Shown here: piece after piece, positions 25,552 to 38,669 of the stretch
Numbering within the stretch: position 1 is the first letter of the stretch
Layout: every line of letters starts with the position of its first letter
Assembly: GCF_001632365.1 (NCBI RefSeq)
Contig: NW_024468529.1
Coordinates: 333,952-397,951, forward strand
DNA from: Laetiporus sulphureus 93-53
Taxonomy: Eukaryota; Basidiomycota; Agaricomycetes; Polyporales; Laetiporaceae
Direction of reading: 5' to 3'
DNA length: 64,000 nt
Translations under genes and position numbers: made by a program
The notes under the pieces: model-generated
Database searches by the model: none
The model's input: only the letters and a program-made list of their open reading frames with translations
What the model was told of the DNA's origin: nothing

Positions 25552-27291
25552 GGCGGTGGCGGTGAGTTGGGAGCGCGGAAGGGGGAGGGGGCCGTGTAAC
25601 GTGCGGGAGAGAGAGAGAGCCAGGGCGTGTTGCAGAGAAGAAGCGACAACTTCTTATACCATTGCCAAGAGACGGTGCGGTTCCTCGTACCTTTCTGGTG
25701 GAGCAATTATACTAGCGAGTTATCACGCTCGCACGTTGATGGGAATATCTAGGGGAATCCCAAATTTTTCAAGGGAAACGTCGCAGCAGAACGACGCTCT
25801 AACCGGTATGAGCCTCACCGGTGTCGATCTTTGCTATTGGAGGCTGATGGACGTTCCCATCCCCACAGACGGAGATGGAAGTGCTCTGGGAGTTCCGATA
25901 ATCTTGCGATTGCATCCACCGTCACTCCAGGTCCGATGACAGCTCGCAGCATGGCGCGAAACAAGAAAGAACTTGATGCCGCCCACGTCTGTCTGGCATG
26001 CAAAATATCGCTCATGCAGACTCACCTCCAGCCGCTATCTTGCAAGGATCCTTCTCACCTTAGGAGATGCCTGTACGGCCTCATTCATTTGATGACGACC
26101 GCTTGTTCTCTTGGAGCGAAGGTCGCATGGAAGCACGCGCACTGGCAGTGCGGACCGCGCGTTGCAGTCATTGTCGTGGCTACGAAGACCCACGCGAGAA
26201 CACACATGGTGTGCTCGACAATGTGACAATGCGTTCCGGAAGGGCCAGGTTCTCATCCGCAGAATGGCTGTTGGAGAGGGTGGGCAATATCGATGCGTGC
26301 CGCTTCACCATGTTCTGTCTCGTCACCTAGAAACGGCAATCTGATACCGGCTGCTTGGCTTACGACCCCAGATCTGGATCGATCTCGGATTCCGGACGTA
26401 TGCTCGAGGGTTCTGATGTTCCCAGTCGCGCTGCCTCGGACGCGGTTGTCGTCCGCTCACGACTAACCATTTTTACGGTATGACGGGCGATGAAATTGTT
26501 TCAGTTAAACCTCTAACGATGGCTGTAGATTCTCATGCGTTCGCCACACGTCATGTCATCCTTCATGAAGATTGCGTATGATGAGAACGCATACCACGGA
26601 CGCGCTACCACACATTCAAAAAAGGTTCGACGTTTGATAGTGTGCAATTCAAAGGGTGATGTTCGCTGTCCAACGGAAGATATCTCGACGACATCGAATT
26701 CATCTAACAATGGAAGGTGAGCCATATTTCCCATTCCAACTCGTCGTTCTTCCCACTCCCACCCGATACGCACGCGGCTCCCACCGGTACCACTGCCCTC
26801 CTAATCTGATAAGTGGTGCTATCGGGTACAGTATGCGCTGCTGCGCACAGCGTGTGTAGTAACTCACGCTGATACTCGCGATAGCACCAACCTTTCTCTC
26901 GTGCTGAGGAGCTGTCAAGACCGGCTACGTACGGTTTAAACGATGTGGACAATCTTTAACCGCCTCATTATCCCTCTACTCTGCTGCAATCATCTGCATT
27001 TATAATCCAATGTTCAATCAATTCGACTGCCACATCAACTGTGCATGTCTCGTATGCAAAGTTCAACAGTGCAACCCCAGCCTGCATCAGGATTTCGTCA
27101 AGTAAGCATTGCGCGATATTCCTGCTTTTCTCCGCCACTTCTGATTTGCCTACTTTTCTGGTTATTCTTCTCAAAGGAGCCTTTGCAACCGTCGCCCAAC
27201 CGTCATTGACTGACCAGCATCGCCGCAACGCTTTAATGTCGGAGCATTGGCATCAACCGCATATAAATATTTGGATACAACATCCTAATAT
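25552..27291. other. Intergenic, 1.7 kb without a supported gene
   Basis: Frames up to 143 codons occur on both strands (for example 25508-25939 +, 25831-26226 +), but they overlap one another and show no domain or plausible splicing. The left end is the promoter region of the transporter gene, with purine-rich GAGAGA-type sequence at 25608-25620. Confidence 0.45.
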
Positions 27292-27374
27292 GGCTACCTG
27301 GCGCAATGGTAGCGCGTTTGGCTTCGATTGCCGACGTCACCAAAAGGTTGCAGGTTCGAGTCCTGCGGTGGTCA
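27292..27374 (+). tRNA. tRNA-Arg (anticodon TCG) with 11-nt intron, copy 1
   Basis: The sequence folds as a full cloverleaf: acceptor GGCTACC with GGTGGTC, D-stem GCGC/GCGC around AATGGTA, anticodon stem TTTGG/CCAAA, T-stem GCAGG/CCTGC around TTCGAGT, discriminator A at 27374. The anticodon loop is 18 nt. Placing the canonical intron after position 37 leaves CT-TCG-A plus final A, and an 11-nt intron TTGCCGACGTC. A T5 run at 27379-27383 can end RNA polymerase III transcription. It is identical, intron included, to the gene at 30072-30154 on the other strand. The amino-acid call depends on that intron placement. Confidence 0.85.
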
Positions 27375-27484
27375 TGATCGTTTTTGTCCCTCGAATGCAT
27401 GTATCCCTCAATTATTCTCATATTTCTTGATGTCTCGTCACATCTTTGCATTACTACTATCTACCAGTTGTGTCCATCGTAATG

Positions 27485-29845
<2,361 letters not shown>

Positions 29846-30071
29846 ATATGATATCCAAGAAAGAAAGCCGTACTACCGAATGCCAACGGCGATTGTCCTT
29901 TCACAAATCTTCAAGATTGTGAGCGTCGGCGACGAATTAAAAGTACTGCGCGCGTGGAGGAGATGTGAAGGCGGAAGGGACAATGATTCGTGTCTGGAGA
30001 GGCGCCCGGACGCGACGCGTCGCTTGGTTTCATTTCGTCACGTGATCAAGATGCTTCCTGATCAAAAATGA

Positions 30072-30154
30072 TGACCACCGCAGGACTCGAACCTGCAACC
30101 TTTTGGTGACGTCGGCAATCGAAGCCAAACGCGCTACCATTGCGCCAGGTAGCC
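30072..30154 (-). tRNA. tRNA-Arg (anticodon TCG) with 11-nt intron, copy 2
   Basis: The reverse complement is base-for-base identical over all 83 positions to the tRNA at 27292-27374, including the 11-nt intron, while flanking bases differ. A T5 run follows on the transcribed strand (30064-30068 region) as terminator. It lies about 230 bases upstream of the Cdc7 start codon and is transcribed toward it. Confidence 0.85.
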
Positions 30155-30304
30155 TTATGCTTTGACCAGTGTTGTACTTTTACAGATGTAAGTTTACTTT
30201 CTGGGGTTAACCCCGACAGTGCCCGCCGACCACTGCGGTAAGCTGAGAACTCGTCAGCATTGCGTTGCTAATGTCATCTTCCAAAGCCTAATCATCTGGC
30301 GCAG

Positions 30305-32862
30305 ATGCTCAGTCTGGACGCCGTCCAATATTTGTGCCTGCAGCTGTTCTCTAGTCCTGTGTTTCAACAGCTCTTCCCATTCGTGGTCCTTTTCCTTATC
30401 CCGGCTCTAAGTTTGACTCTCAGCGCTCATAGAGCCTCTCTGAACACCGTTTACTTCATGGTCTTGGATGCGTTATCCGCTGTTCTTCCCTGGAACTGGT
30501 TTGACGGACACCCAGGCTCAAGCTCTAGCCTGGAGAGAAGGAAGTCCAAAAAGAAGCATGTCCGTACTAGGGCTGAACAATCAGGGCAAGAGGTACATAA
30601 GCTCGGTGAGTGGCATAGAGGCTGGAACAGTTGAGAGATCGTTGTTAAAGGTTGCGTATAGAACCTCTGTCAAACAATGGTCATAATGATGGTTATTACC
30701 CTGGTCTGGTCAACATCTCAGGGACGTACTGCTTCATGGACTCCACATTACAGGTGTGCATGATGCTTATCCATTCCATAAATTGCTTATTTACGTACAC
30801 GCAAAGGCCATGGCATCACTATGCTACCTTCAACCCGAGATTGAGGAGATTTACGCCAAAGCCGTAGCGCTTGATGTTCCGACGCCAGTCATAGATGCGC
30901 TTCGGGATCTTCTGCGTGGTTTGTACTATCTGTTACCGCCGATTGTGCACGTCGTCTCGTCCTCCGAATACTGAATATCGTCTCGCAGAGCTAAACACCC
31001 CTGCCCCCTCGTCTCGAGCGCTCCGACCCATCGAGATCATCAATGCTCTATCCACTCAATCGGCTTCTAAACATAACAGTCTATTCTCTTCACGTGAACA
31101 TCAGGATGCGCAGGAGCTCTTTCAGCTTCTCTCAGAATGCATCAAGAACGAGGCGGCAGCTGTGAACAGAGAATTTCACCGCGACCGCGGCCTTGGAGGG
31201 TTCAGCCAAGCCGGGGGTCCTGCAAGTCGGGAGATAGGGAAGAGTGTTTTTGACGGTCTGACGGCGAATAGGCGCAGCTGTGTCGAGTGTGGCTACACCG
31301 AGGCTGTCATGCATTTCGCTTTCGACAACTGGCAGCTAGCTGTTCCCCGACTGGCGGTGCGTACGTGCCATAGCAATTCAGCGTGGCCACGAGTTGATAT
31401 CGAACTTGAAGACACAGTGCCGCTTGGAAGATTGTCTTGACGAGTACACTCGGATAGAAGTTCTCACAGACTGCATCTGTCGGAAGTGCTCTATGCTTGC
31501 AACCTGCAAAAAACTGGAGCAGGAAGCGGAGAGGCTCTCGGAAGCCCGGAAAGCAGACCCAGAGGCTTCTTCATCGAAGAAGAAACGTGTACGGGACGCT
31601 CAAAAGCTGCTAGCTCGCATGAAAGCCGCACTTGATGATGGCCGGATTGAAGAGGACATCAAGGGCGTCAAGATGGAGAAAGTCTTCAGTAGGGGCTCCA
31701 CCAAGCAAGCTATGATTGCTCGAGTACGATTGCTCAACCTCTATTCATCACTATCCGCTAATACATACGTGACGGATAACAGCCGCCACGCGTGCTTGTT
31801 CTGCATCTCAACCGCTCCATGCACTATGGCCATTACGCAACCAAAAACACTTGCCGAGTAGCGTTTCCCGAGATTCTAGATCTTACACCATATACTACGT
31901 CTGGTCAGCTCAATCTGAAACCATCGGATCCCATCTCCAGACCAGTTCCGCCTATCCCCCGCAGCACGACCCCGACACCCGCCACATATGCGATACCACG
32001 AACTCTCTACCGCCTCGCTGCTGTTGTCTGCCACTATGGCGATCATTCTTTCGGACACTACATCTGCTATCGTCGCAAGCCACGTCCGCCATCCGTCGGT
32101 GCACGGCGGTTCGCTCCTCCGAAACTTGCGTGCCTTCTTGGTTGCGAATGCGAACGATGTGAGCGCTATGGACCCATCCGTGACGACGAAGACCCGCCTC
32201 CGCGACCCGGCCGCGGATGGTTGCGTATCAGCGATGATAGCGTTCGGGAGGTCGGGCTCGAGACTGTACTACTGGAGGGTTCTGGCGTGTTCATGTTGTT
32301 CTACGAGCGCGTCATGATGCCACGGTCGAGTGTTTACATGTTGGGCTCTTCTTGCAGCTCAGAGGAGACTGTTCGACCTGAGGATGTGCACGCGAACGGC
32401 TCGTGTGCTTCCCTTCCCGACGGAGGTGGAGTACCGAAGCTCATGCAGCCCATACCAAGGATCATCGGTCCCAGGATAGTCCATAGCGTTTCGGCGCACT
32501 CACCGCGGAGCTTATCCTTGTCGCCACCAGAACCTGGTCTTGTGAGCAGTCGGTCAGAGCCGGTCGATCCGCAGAAGGCCAGCGAAAAGCCTTTGCAGAA
32601 TGGCCATGCTCCAGGTTCTGGTCATCACCATGAGCCATCAGTGCAAATAAACTCCACGTCCCCTCCAGATGCCTCCTCGATGCCATCGGACAGTAGTATT
32701 GCCACCTCAGTACGCCTCTCATCCTCGCCTCCCCACGCATCATCGCCTACGCCGACATCCTACCCCTCTAGACCGACATCGCATCTCCTACCTCCAAGAT
32801 CCATGTCGTCGCCGGCGGATCTGCCGCCATCACCCTCCAGGACGGTCGACTTGCGCGCATAA
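30305..32862 (+). CDS. UBP1: Ubp1-type membrane-anchored ubiquitin carboxyl-terminal hydrolase (USP)
   Basis: This cysteine protease would remove ubiquitin from substrates. ATG at 30305 gives MLSLDAVQYLCLQLF, then a membrane anchor (FPFVVLFLIPALSLTL), suggesting an ER or mitochondrial outer-surface location as for yeast Ubp1. An intron from about 30613 to 30660 joins to the Cys box PGLVNISGTYCFMDSTLQ, then an intron and AMASLCYLQPEIEEIYAK. Other blocks: SSREHQDAQELFQLLSECI (QQDAQEF box), a zinc-type patch TDCICRKCSMLATC, VLVLHLNRSMHYGHYATKN, and the His box YGDHSFGHYICYRRKP followed by WLRISDDSV. The tail from about 32330 is Ser/Pro-rich and probably disordered, ending DLRA. Introns use GTTTGT and GTGCGT donors. 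The Cys box has one more residue between Asn and Cys than the common USP pattern. Confidence 0.88.
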
Positions 32863-33479
32863 CATAACATAGCCCGCCCTGCGAACCACCTCTCTCACCG
32901 CTCATTCTGTATCTTTAGACACCTTGCTATAGCCATCCCCCCTGTGCCACCGTGTTGTCGTCGTTGTACGATTTACCTATACATCATTTATGTTGGGCCT
33001 TTGTCATGCGGCCGTGTCGTGCGAAGTTGGTGCTTGCGTATAGTGCACAGTGTTCTCCGCGCGATGTTCAGATGGACGCAAGGATGAGCACAGTTGACAT
33101 CGACTTCAGACCGGTTGCCGACTGACAGTCAGTTCACGCTAAGAGACCAACATCTTGCATCAGCTAAACCGGTGCTGTTCTCGTTTCCGATAAACCACAA
33201 CTCCACATCGACGTCCCTGAAGCGTATTAGTACCATAGGTAGTTTGAGGGCTCGTTGGACCTGCTGGCTGTGGCGCTGACTGTGCTGCTGACTGATTCAT
33301 GGGTGAATCAGCGAGGTCCACCACTAGAGAGGGTTACTAATCGCTTAATCACCTCGCAAAATGAGCGACGATGACATCTATTGAGAGGCGCTGCTGCTAT
33401 CCAGACTTATAAGGTGCACGGAAACCGGGTGATTATGATCAGCGCGGGCTCATCACCCTCACCAACAGAGAAGAGCAGC
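32863..33479. other. Intergenic with promoter of the GST gene
   Basis: The spacer holds the 3' flank of the ubiquitin protease gene and the promoter of the GST. No open frame is convincing. Confidence 0.5.
33408..33413 (+). promoter_or_regulatory. TATA-like element of the GST gene
   Basis: TATAAG lies 72 bases before the ATG at 33480, the usual fungal spacing. It supports the chosen start; there is no transcript evidence. Confidence 0.45.
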
Positions 33480-34416
33480 ATGTCCCACGGAAAGCAGTTC
33501 ACACTGTTCACTCACTGCCATGGTCCGAATGGATGGTAAGCCCGCACTGCACTTCATTCTCGCGGGACGTACTGAGCTTGGGGTGCATTTTCAGGAAAGT
33601 GGTGTTCGTCCTGGAGGAGCTCGGCCTCACGTACCATCCTATTTACTTGGAGTATTGGACCGAGATCAAGGGTCCTGAACACACGAAGTACAACCCGAAT
33701 GGCCGCATTCCAACCTTGATAGATCATGCGAACGGCGATCTTGTCGTTTGGTATGAGATTCCTGTTCAGTGTATGCCGATCAGTGTGTGCTCATGGTATG
33801 CAGGGAATCGAACGCCATATTGACCTACCTGGTCGAGAAGTACGATCCAGAGCATAAAATTTCCGCTATCGAGGAGAACGACCGCTTCCACCAGCTGCAA
33901 TGGCTTTTCTTCCAAGCTTCCGGCCAAGGGTGAGCCAGCTTCTCTGCCCAACGAGAGCAGCACTCTGATGATAGTCCGCAGGCCGTACTTTGGCCAGGCG
34001 AACTGGTTCTGGAAGTATCATAGCGAGCAAGTCCCAAGTGCGACTGAGAGGTACAGGAAGGAGACCATGCGCATCTTTGGCGTGCTCGAGTCTGTGTTGT
34101 CAAAGCAGGACTGGTTGGTCGGCGATAAGTGCACGATTGCTGACCTTTCGTTCATCCCGTGTGTCTGTTGCTTTCTGAAGTAAGTGGCTCTACGACGCTG
34201 AATCTTCATGTTCTTTTAGATGGAACATGCCCGTGCTCGATGAAGAAGGGTTCATGGCCGACTATGAGGAGTTCAAGGCCGACGATTTCCCTTCGGTGAA
34301 GAAGTCAGTAACCTATTCAGCATTCTGGATTTAGACACTGACGCACCACATCGAAACCTTTCAGGTGGCACTATACTACGCTAGTGTTGGAATCTGGGCG
34401 CGGAGCACAGATGTGA
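33480..34416 (+). CDS. Glutathione S-transferase, Ure2-like
   Basis: The product is a soluble cytosolic GST that would conjugate glutathione to electrophiles or reduce peroxides. ATG at 33480 gives MSHGKQFTLFTHCHGPNGW, interrupted by an intron, then KVVFVLEELGLTYHPIYLEY, KYNPNGRIPTLIDHANGDLV and ESNAILTYLVEKYDPEHK, which is the thioredoxin-like domain with its ES glutathione-contact turn. The helical domain has QASGQGPYFGQANWFWKYHS and KQDWLVGDKCTIADLSFIP (N-capping/hydrophobic staple region). The last exon is KWHYTTLVLESGRGAQM, stop at 34414. About five introns are needed. The SxxPNGxIP pattern and length (roughly 245 residues) fit the Ure2p-like fungal class. Substrate is unknown. Confidence 0.88.
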
Positions 34417-36104
34417 GAGGCCCCGGTGCGACCTGCGCCACCGGCGTGGGAGAGTAGTAGCGCGCGTGTATATAATAGGGCGCGGCTACAATGGGACGGG
34501 CCATCGGTTTGGCCCCGTGGAGCCATCTTCTAGAGAGCGGGCGACTCCCGAACTCCTGGCCGCGCAGCGGGCTGGCTGGGAAAGTCAACAGCTAGCTCGT
34601 GATGCGATTCGCAAGTCGCTCGAAATTAGGGAGGCAGTGAACAGAACGAGCGCATGAGATAGCGGACGGCGTCGAGAGCGTGGACGGGTAAAAAGATGTT
34701 TATAAAGAGTTGGATTCGACTTTATGGCACTGAATTCGTTAATGGAATGACTCGATGATCAAGTTTGACCTAAATCGCCGAGTGGCGTCGATGCTTTCAA
34801 CGCGCCCACGTGACCGCGTCGAAAACTGGTACCCTCGCGGTCTGGCCCATTCCCCGGGCCGCCTACGTTCAGCCGCAGCCATGCTCCTGAGTCGGCGACT
34901 CTCACCCACTTTATATTTTCCCCTTGAACTGAATTCACCGAATGCCCTGAACGTCGCTCTATCAGAATGTCTGTTGTGACCACGCTGCACGACTAGCATG
35001 ATCAATTGATTCAATACATCCAGCCTTTTTTAAAACCCGGATGCCGTTTACTCTATGCGCGGTGACGTTAGCGCATATGCTCTGCAGTGGCTATCATTCT
35101 CTTGGTAACGCGAGTTGCGAACGTTGGTCATCCCAGCGCTGTATTCACCCCACACACGTTCACCTTCAATAGCCGCTGCATGCATACGATGATTAACTCT
35201 CCATTTGAACCGTAAGGTCTATTGTGCACCGATGCTCTGGAGAGTGAGTAGTGTTAACGTCTCAAACATTGTTGGGATTTATCTAGTGACATACATCCAC
35301 CACAGAGACCGACAAAGGTTTTACCAGGCCGCGGGAAGCTCATCTGACCGCGATGGATGTGTCGGTTCTTGATCCAGCCTCTGGAAGAGGGGCCGCTGCA
35401 TCCTGCCTCAGAATGCCGAAACTTGTCTCCGTAGGGCGGCTCCTCCGGCCCTTTGACAATGCAGGTGACGCTCCATGTCTGCGCTCATGACCTATCGAAA
35501 CTCTTTATTTCCTCGCACGTTCGACGCGAATATAGCACAGCCATCTGGTCGTGGTGCATCTCGTGGGAGCCCGTCTGTTTGCTCATGTTCAGCCCATGTG
35601 CACCGTCTCGTACACTTTTGTCTTGCTCTGCTCGCCGCGCTCTGGATGCCGCCTGCTGACCATTGGAGTCGAGTGATCGGTGATTGGGCGCTTGCATGCG
35701 AGAGACAAACGTGCTCGGACGCGTGTTTCACAGCCACCGTAACATGGCCCCGCCACTCGTTCACATTCATTTTTCAAAGCTATCTTTTGTGATTTGACGA
35801 CACGGCTGTTCGCGACTGCAGGCTCAGCCGCACTTGTGTTTTCTATATCCACATGAGTCTTTGTCTCTGCCGTTCGCTCTGACAACACCCGACTGCTCGC
35901 ATGTTCCTCCCGAAGCGAATCTCCCCTGGTTCCTTGCTTCTCCCTGGCGAGCTGTCAACAAACGTAGATGTCCATTATTCCCGGAATTTTGAGAAGCCCG
36001 AGCTATTCAACGGCCGCCCGGGCTCGTATAAAGGCCCAATCCTCCCCCCTCCCAATGGCGTGGACGCAGCAAGCTATCCCAGCTCGACCCCGCGATCGTG
36101 CAAG
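34417..36104. other. Intergenic, 1.7 kb, promoter of the phytase gene at right end
   Basis: No gene is supported. A 92-105 codon frame pair around 35475-35888 overlaps on both strands with no domain. A long frame from 35901 runs into the phytase gene in the correct frame, but the TATA box at 36027 lies inside that extension, so the extension is probably untranslated. Confidence 0.5.
36027..36032 (+). promoter_or_regulatory. TATA box of the phytase gene
   Basis: TATAAA lies 78 bases before the ATG at 36105, with a C-rich stretch (CCTCCCCCCTCCC) between. It decides against the upstream in-frame ATG at 35901, which would be outside the transcript. Confidence 0.6.
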
Positions 36105-37954
36105 ATGGCCACTCTCTTTTTAATCTTGCTCGTCTTCTGCACGTATATGACTCTCGTTGCATCGCGACCAGGCTTCGGCGAAAAGATCGGACTGCGCATG
36201 CGCGTGGTCGCGGCTGCTGGTGTCTTTGGGAACGGGAGCAAGAGCTGGGCGCAGTACACCCCATACTACGCTGTTGAGGCGTACGCAGCGCCGCCTGATG
36301 AGTGCGAGATCACACAGGTGAGTATCAGTCTGACTCTATGCATGTGAGCGGGGTGATCGTCGCTGCGCGACCGTGGGCATCGAACACGATCGATGACGCA
36401 AACGTAGACGCGCCACTGATCGATCTAGTTGTCGATGAATATGAATGAAATTCTTGCGAATCGTGTATGTGGCCTTGTACTGACCTGATTATGTCCACCA
36501 CACAGGTCAACATCGTATGTGCAAACTATTCACTTTAAGTATCGGCTCTAAGCGATTGATCATGCATCTCAGCTTCAACGCCACGGCGCACGTTATCCCA
36601 CAAAATCCTCCACCAAGGCTATCGAGACAGCACTCGCCAAGGTACAAGCGATCCCAGTCTCTGATTATACAGATCCCCAGCTTGAATTCATCGCCGACTT
36701 TGATTACGATCTTGGCGAGGACGACCTGGTCGCATATGGGGCGCAGGAGTGAGTATGTGATATTTGTGATGTGAGACCCGCCTGACTGACCTGGTTGGAT
36801 CAAGGTCGTATGATGCGGGTGAGGAGGCATTCACACGGTATGTGGCTCTTGTGAGCGCGGATGAGTTGCCTTTTGTGCGAGCATCGAGCAAGAGCCGTGT
36901 GGTGCAATCCGCGACGAACTGGACTGCTGGTGGGCAAGAAGCTTCTGTCTTCGTGTGTGGCAGCTGATACTGGTCTGCCAGGGTTCGCTGCGGCGAGTAA
37001 TGGCGTCTACGCGCCTCTGCTGAACGTTATCATCTCTGAGAGCGTGCGTTCTTTCCATCTCTTGTGTTTGTCCACAGACCCTGACCTATGCTTCTCAGGG
37101 CAACGACACACTAGACGACTCGGACTGTCCTGCCGCGGCAGACACCTCCGACGACGCGCAGACAGCTGCATGGATCGCGACGTACGCGCCGAACATCACC
37201 ACGATCCTCAACGCCGGCGCACCCGGTGCAGATCTGGACGACGACGACACCCAGGCGTTGATCTCGCTTTGCCCGTTCGAGAGTGTGGCGAATGAGCAGC
37301 GGAGCGAGTGGTGTGATCTTTTTGAGTGGGTGGGCGACCAGATTATCGGGCAGGGTGGGGAGAGCGTGTGGGCTGGGTACGAGTATTGGGGTGATCTCGA
37401 CAAATATTACAATACCGGGTACGTTGTATCCCGCTGCTCCTTCCTCCGTATACTGATCGTTTATCGTTCGACTCAGATACGGGGCCACGCTCGGACCCGT
37501 GCAAGGCGTCGGCTGGATCAACGAGCTGCTCGCACGGCTGACCGACACACCCGTGAACGACAGCACGTCGACAAACACCACGCTCGACAGCAACCCGGCC
37601 ACCTTCCCCCTCAACCGCACGATCTACGCCGACTTTACGCACGACAACCTCATGATCGCCGTCTACTCCGCCATGGGCCTCTTCGCGCAGCCCGCCCCGC
37701 TGGACGACACCCTCCCGGACCCGACGCGCACGTGGCGAGCGAGCGAGCTCGTCCCGTTTGCGTCAAGGATGGTCGTGGAGCGCTTGAGCTGTGGTGGGGA
37801 GGCGTATGTGCGCGTGTTGGTGAATCAGGCGGTGCAGGATTTGAGCTTTTGTGGGGCGGATGGAGATGGGCTGTGTACGCTGGATGCGTTTGTGGAGAGC
37901 CAGGCGTATGCGAGTAGTGGTGGGGATGGACAGTGGGCGTTGTGTTTTGAGTGA
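36105..37954 (+). CDS. Secreted histidine acid phosphatase (phytase)
   Basis: This is a secreted phosphatase releasing phosphate from phytate or other esters. ATG at 36105 gives MATLFLILLVFCTYMTLVAS, a signal peptide or N-terminal anchor. Family sequence follows: WAQYTPYYAVEAYAAPPDEC, then EITQ, then a predicted 9-nt exon V-N-I (36506-36514), then LQRHGARYPT with the catalytic His of RHGxRxP (about 36573-36605). Later exons: ADFDYDLGEDDLVAYGAQE, SYDAGEEAFTRYVAL, RASSKSRVVQSATNW, and IYADFTHDNLMIAVYSAMGL with the proton-donor HD. Cysteines at the C-terminus (LSCGGEAYVR, SFCGADGDGLC, WALCFE) match the disulphides of fungal phytases. Several NxT/S sites suggest N-glycosylation. The stop is at 37952. 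Catalytic residues are intact, so it should be active. Confidence 0.9.
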
Positions 37955-38669
37955 AGAAGTGGGTTTTGGGTGGGCTGGCAAAATGGGGATACCCAGGGAC
38001 TCTACATAGGAAAGGAAGGATGTACAAGTATCGTTGTAGCTGTAGATTATGTGACATGCAGGCGCAAGGGCTATAGAGGCATTGTCATACGTCGAGTGTC
38101 GGCCTATCGGGCCATGCATCTGGAGAAGAAAACACTAGCTGGATGTTGTCTTCACAGACTATCTCAACAGGGAGTTCTTTCAATATCATTAGCAAGCCGG
38201 TGCATGAAGCGACAGCATTACCTCTAGGACAGGGTTCTGCATTAGGACTGTGCCACGGTAATGCTCACTGGCATTCACCACCTGTCGGTGATTAAGCGAG
38301 AACACGGCTTATTGAGAGAATCATTGAGTCAAGTCAATGTAGTGCTACGGCGAGATGCGCAAAGCAATATTGAATAGATACCTGGTTGAAAGCACAGCAA
38401 AGAACGATATGCAAGTACACAATAAAATACATGAGCGATATACTTTTAGACGAGACATGTCCTAAGATGCAGAAAATGCGATGTAGATGCGCAACCGTTT
38501 TCAGATGCCCTATATATGGTGTAGCCGAACGAACGACACCCGCCAGTTCTACTACTGCACAGATACTGGCAGAGTGCGCTGTATTACCCTAAGTGAATAA
38601 ACTACGTTGCAATCAGCTACTGTCGTTGGAGCAATGTGAAGAGGATACGTACCTTCCGCCCGGTCCGTC
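37955..38669. other. Intergenic, no gene seen
   Basis: This spacer lies between the convergent phytase and coiled-coil genes. There is no convincing frame on either strand. Confidence 0.5.

Noticed and set aside
35901..36104. Longer N-terminus for the phytase from ATG 35901
   Set aside because: The extension contains the TATA box and C-rich tract of the promoter and no signal peptide; the ATG at 36105 gives a signal-like hydrophobic start.
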